Of a stretch of 64,000 nt of DNA, positions 63,640-64,000 are shown piece after piece. Source of the DNA: Chloracidobacterium sp. (lineage in GTDB: Bacteria; Acidobacteriota; Blastocatellia; Chloracidobacteriales; Chloracidobacteriaceae); assembly GCA_025057975.1 (NCBI GenBank), contig JANWUV010000009.1:62001-126000 (forward strand), read 5' to 3'. The notes beneath the pieces were generated by a model. It was not told the origin of the DNA. It worked only from the letters and a program-made list of their open reading frames with translations, and did not search any database. Every line of letters begins with the position of its first letter. The stretch's first letter is position 1. A program made the translations under genes and the position numbers.

Positions 63640-64000
63640 TTCCACGCTACGCCCTGCCCGAAATGTCCGCTCTGTGGAGCGATGAACGGCGCTTTGCGAC
63701 GTGGCTCGCCGTCGAACTCGCTGTCTGTGAGGTTCAGGCTGAAATGGGCCTCATCCCGGCCGACATCCCAGCCGAGATCCGCGCCAAAGCTCGGCTTTCC
63801 GTCGAACGCATCGCTGAGCTGGAGCAGACAACGCGCCACGATGTCATCGCCTTCACGACGGCGCTTGCGGAACACATCGGTCCCGCCGCACGCTACGTTC
63901 ACTTCGGCCTCACGTCGTCTGACGTGGTGGACACCGCCAACGCTATTCTGATGCGGGACGCCTGCGACCTGCTTCTGCGCCGCTTGGACGCCTTCGCCGC
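63636..64000 (+). CDS. purB: Adenylosuccinate lyase (5' part, runs off the window)
   Basis: The 121 visible codons begin MIPRYALPEMSALWSDERRF, the characteristic PurB start. ELAVCEVQAEMGLIP and LEQTTRHDVIAFTTALAEHIG follow, and then VHFGLTSSDVVDTANAILMRDA. The last contains the SSDVVDT substrate-binding motif of bacterial PurB. The enzyme acts twice in purine synthesis, cleaving SAICAR and adenylosuccinate. The ATG overlaps the thioesterase stop by four bases. The rest of the gene, including the C-terminal signature loop, lies beyond the window. Confidence 0.94.
   Translation, partial: MIPRYALPEMSALWSDERRFATWLAVELAVCEVQAEMGLIPADIPAEIRAKARLSVERIAELEQTTRHDVIAFTTALAEHIGPAARYVHFGLTSSDVVDTANAILMRDACDLLLRRLDAFA

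Overview
The window looks like a chromosome segment of a Gram-negative, chlorophototrophic member of the Acidobacteriota, most like Chloracidobacterium. That placement is inferred from gene content. A bacteriochlorophyll/chlorophyll synthase (bchG) sits divergently beside a phytoene synthase (crtB). A CruA/CruP-type lycopene cyclase and a fused DUF2499-DUF3593 membrane protein (domains I know from cyanobacteria and plastids) are also present. The base composition is GC-rich, there are several PEGA/TPR envelope proteins, and one predicted outer-membrane barrel ends in Phe. There is no rRNA, prophage, insertion sequence or CRISPR array. Two tRNA genes (Arg-UCG and Leu-UAG) are present.

Region by region. 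1-0.94 kb (minus): polysaccharide ABC-2 permease, possibly followed by the start of its ATPase. 1-14 kb (minus): aconitase, then a carbon-metabolism block transcribed tkt, tal-pgi fusion, gnd, zwf, opcA, pgl. It supplies the oxidative branch plus transketolase, transaldolase and phosphoglucose isomerase, i.e. a cyclic NADPH-generating route. 14-19.3 kb: methyltransferase, ABC ATPase, the DUF2499-DUF3593 protein, tRNA-Arg, DUF445 protein, an orphan nucleoside-type permease. 19.3-25.5 kb: TPR protein, der-queG, a decayed zinc-ribbon membrane protein gene, and a lipoprotein glutathione peroxidase. 26-30.5 kb: lycopene cyclase overlapping a family-5 solute-binding lipoprotein, a LOG-family protein and mobA, the last two meeting tail to tail in a mirrored heptamer repeat.

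30.6-36.6 kb (minus) is a tightly overlapping operon-like run: ppgK, glk, gluconokinase-like FGGY kinase, plsC, CPBP protease, fabG, small hypothetical. It joins glucose and gluconate phosphorylation to lipid synthesis. 36.6-39 kb is the pigment locus: crtB (minus) and bchG (plus) diverge from a 162-bp region holding two inverted repeats, and bchG is followed by an unrecognised 66-residue protein. 39-42.4 kb (minus): coaBC, a response regulator-histidine kinase hybrid and an epimerase, all overlapping. 42.5-49.5 kb (plus): class II fructose bisphosphatase, an outer-membrane beta-barrel candidate, a large PDZ/membrane/GAF/PAS histidine kinase, a radical SAM protein, tRNA-Leu.

49.6-64 kb: 2-Cys peroxiredoxin, thioredoxin-like protein, uvrA (minus), two PEGA/TPR envelope proteins, an 8-oxoguanine glycosylase, a DUF4388-J-domain protein, a secreted hypothetical, M16 peptidase, YycJ-like metallohydrolase, thioesterase and the 5' part of purB. 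Many junctions share 1-23 bases (ATGA or GTGA overlaps), so translational coupling appears common.

The sugar kinases (ppgK, glk, gluconokinase) feed the pentose-phosphate block. crtB, cruA and bchG supply the photosynthetic pigments. Peroxiredoxin, glutathione peroxidase, ogg and uvrA fit oxidative and light stress. The most interesting unexplained items are the DUF2499-DUF3593 fusion, the small protein behind bchG, the inverted repeats between crtB and bchG, and the mirrored heptamer array that supplies stop codons to two convergent genes.
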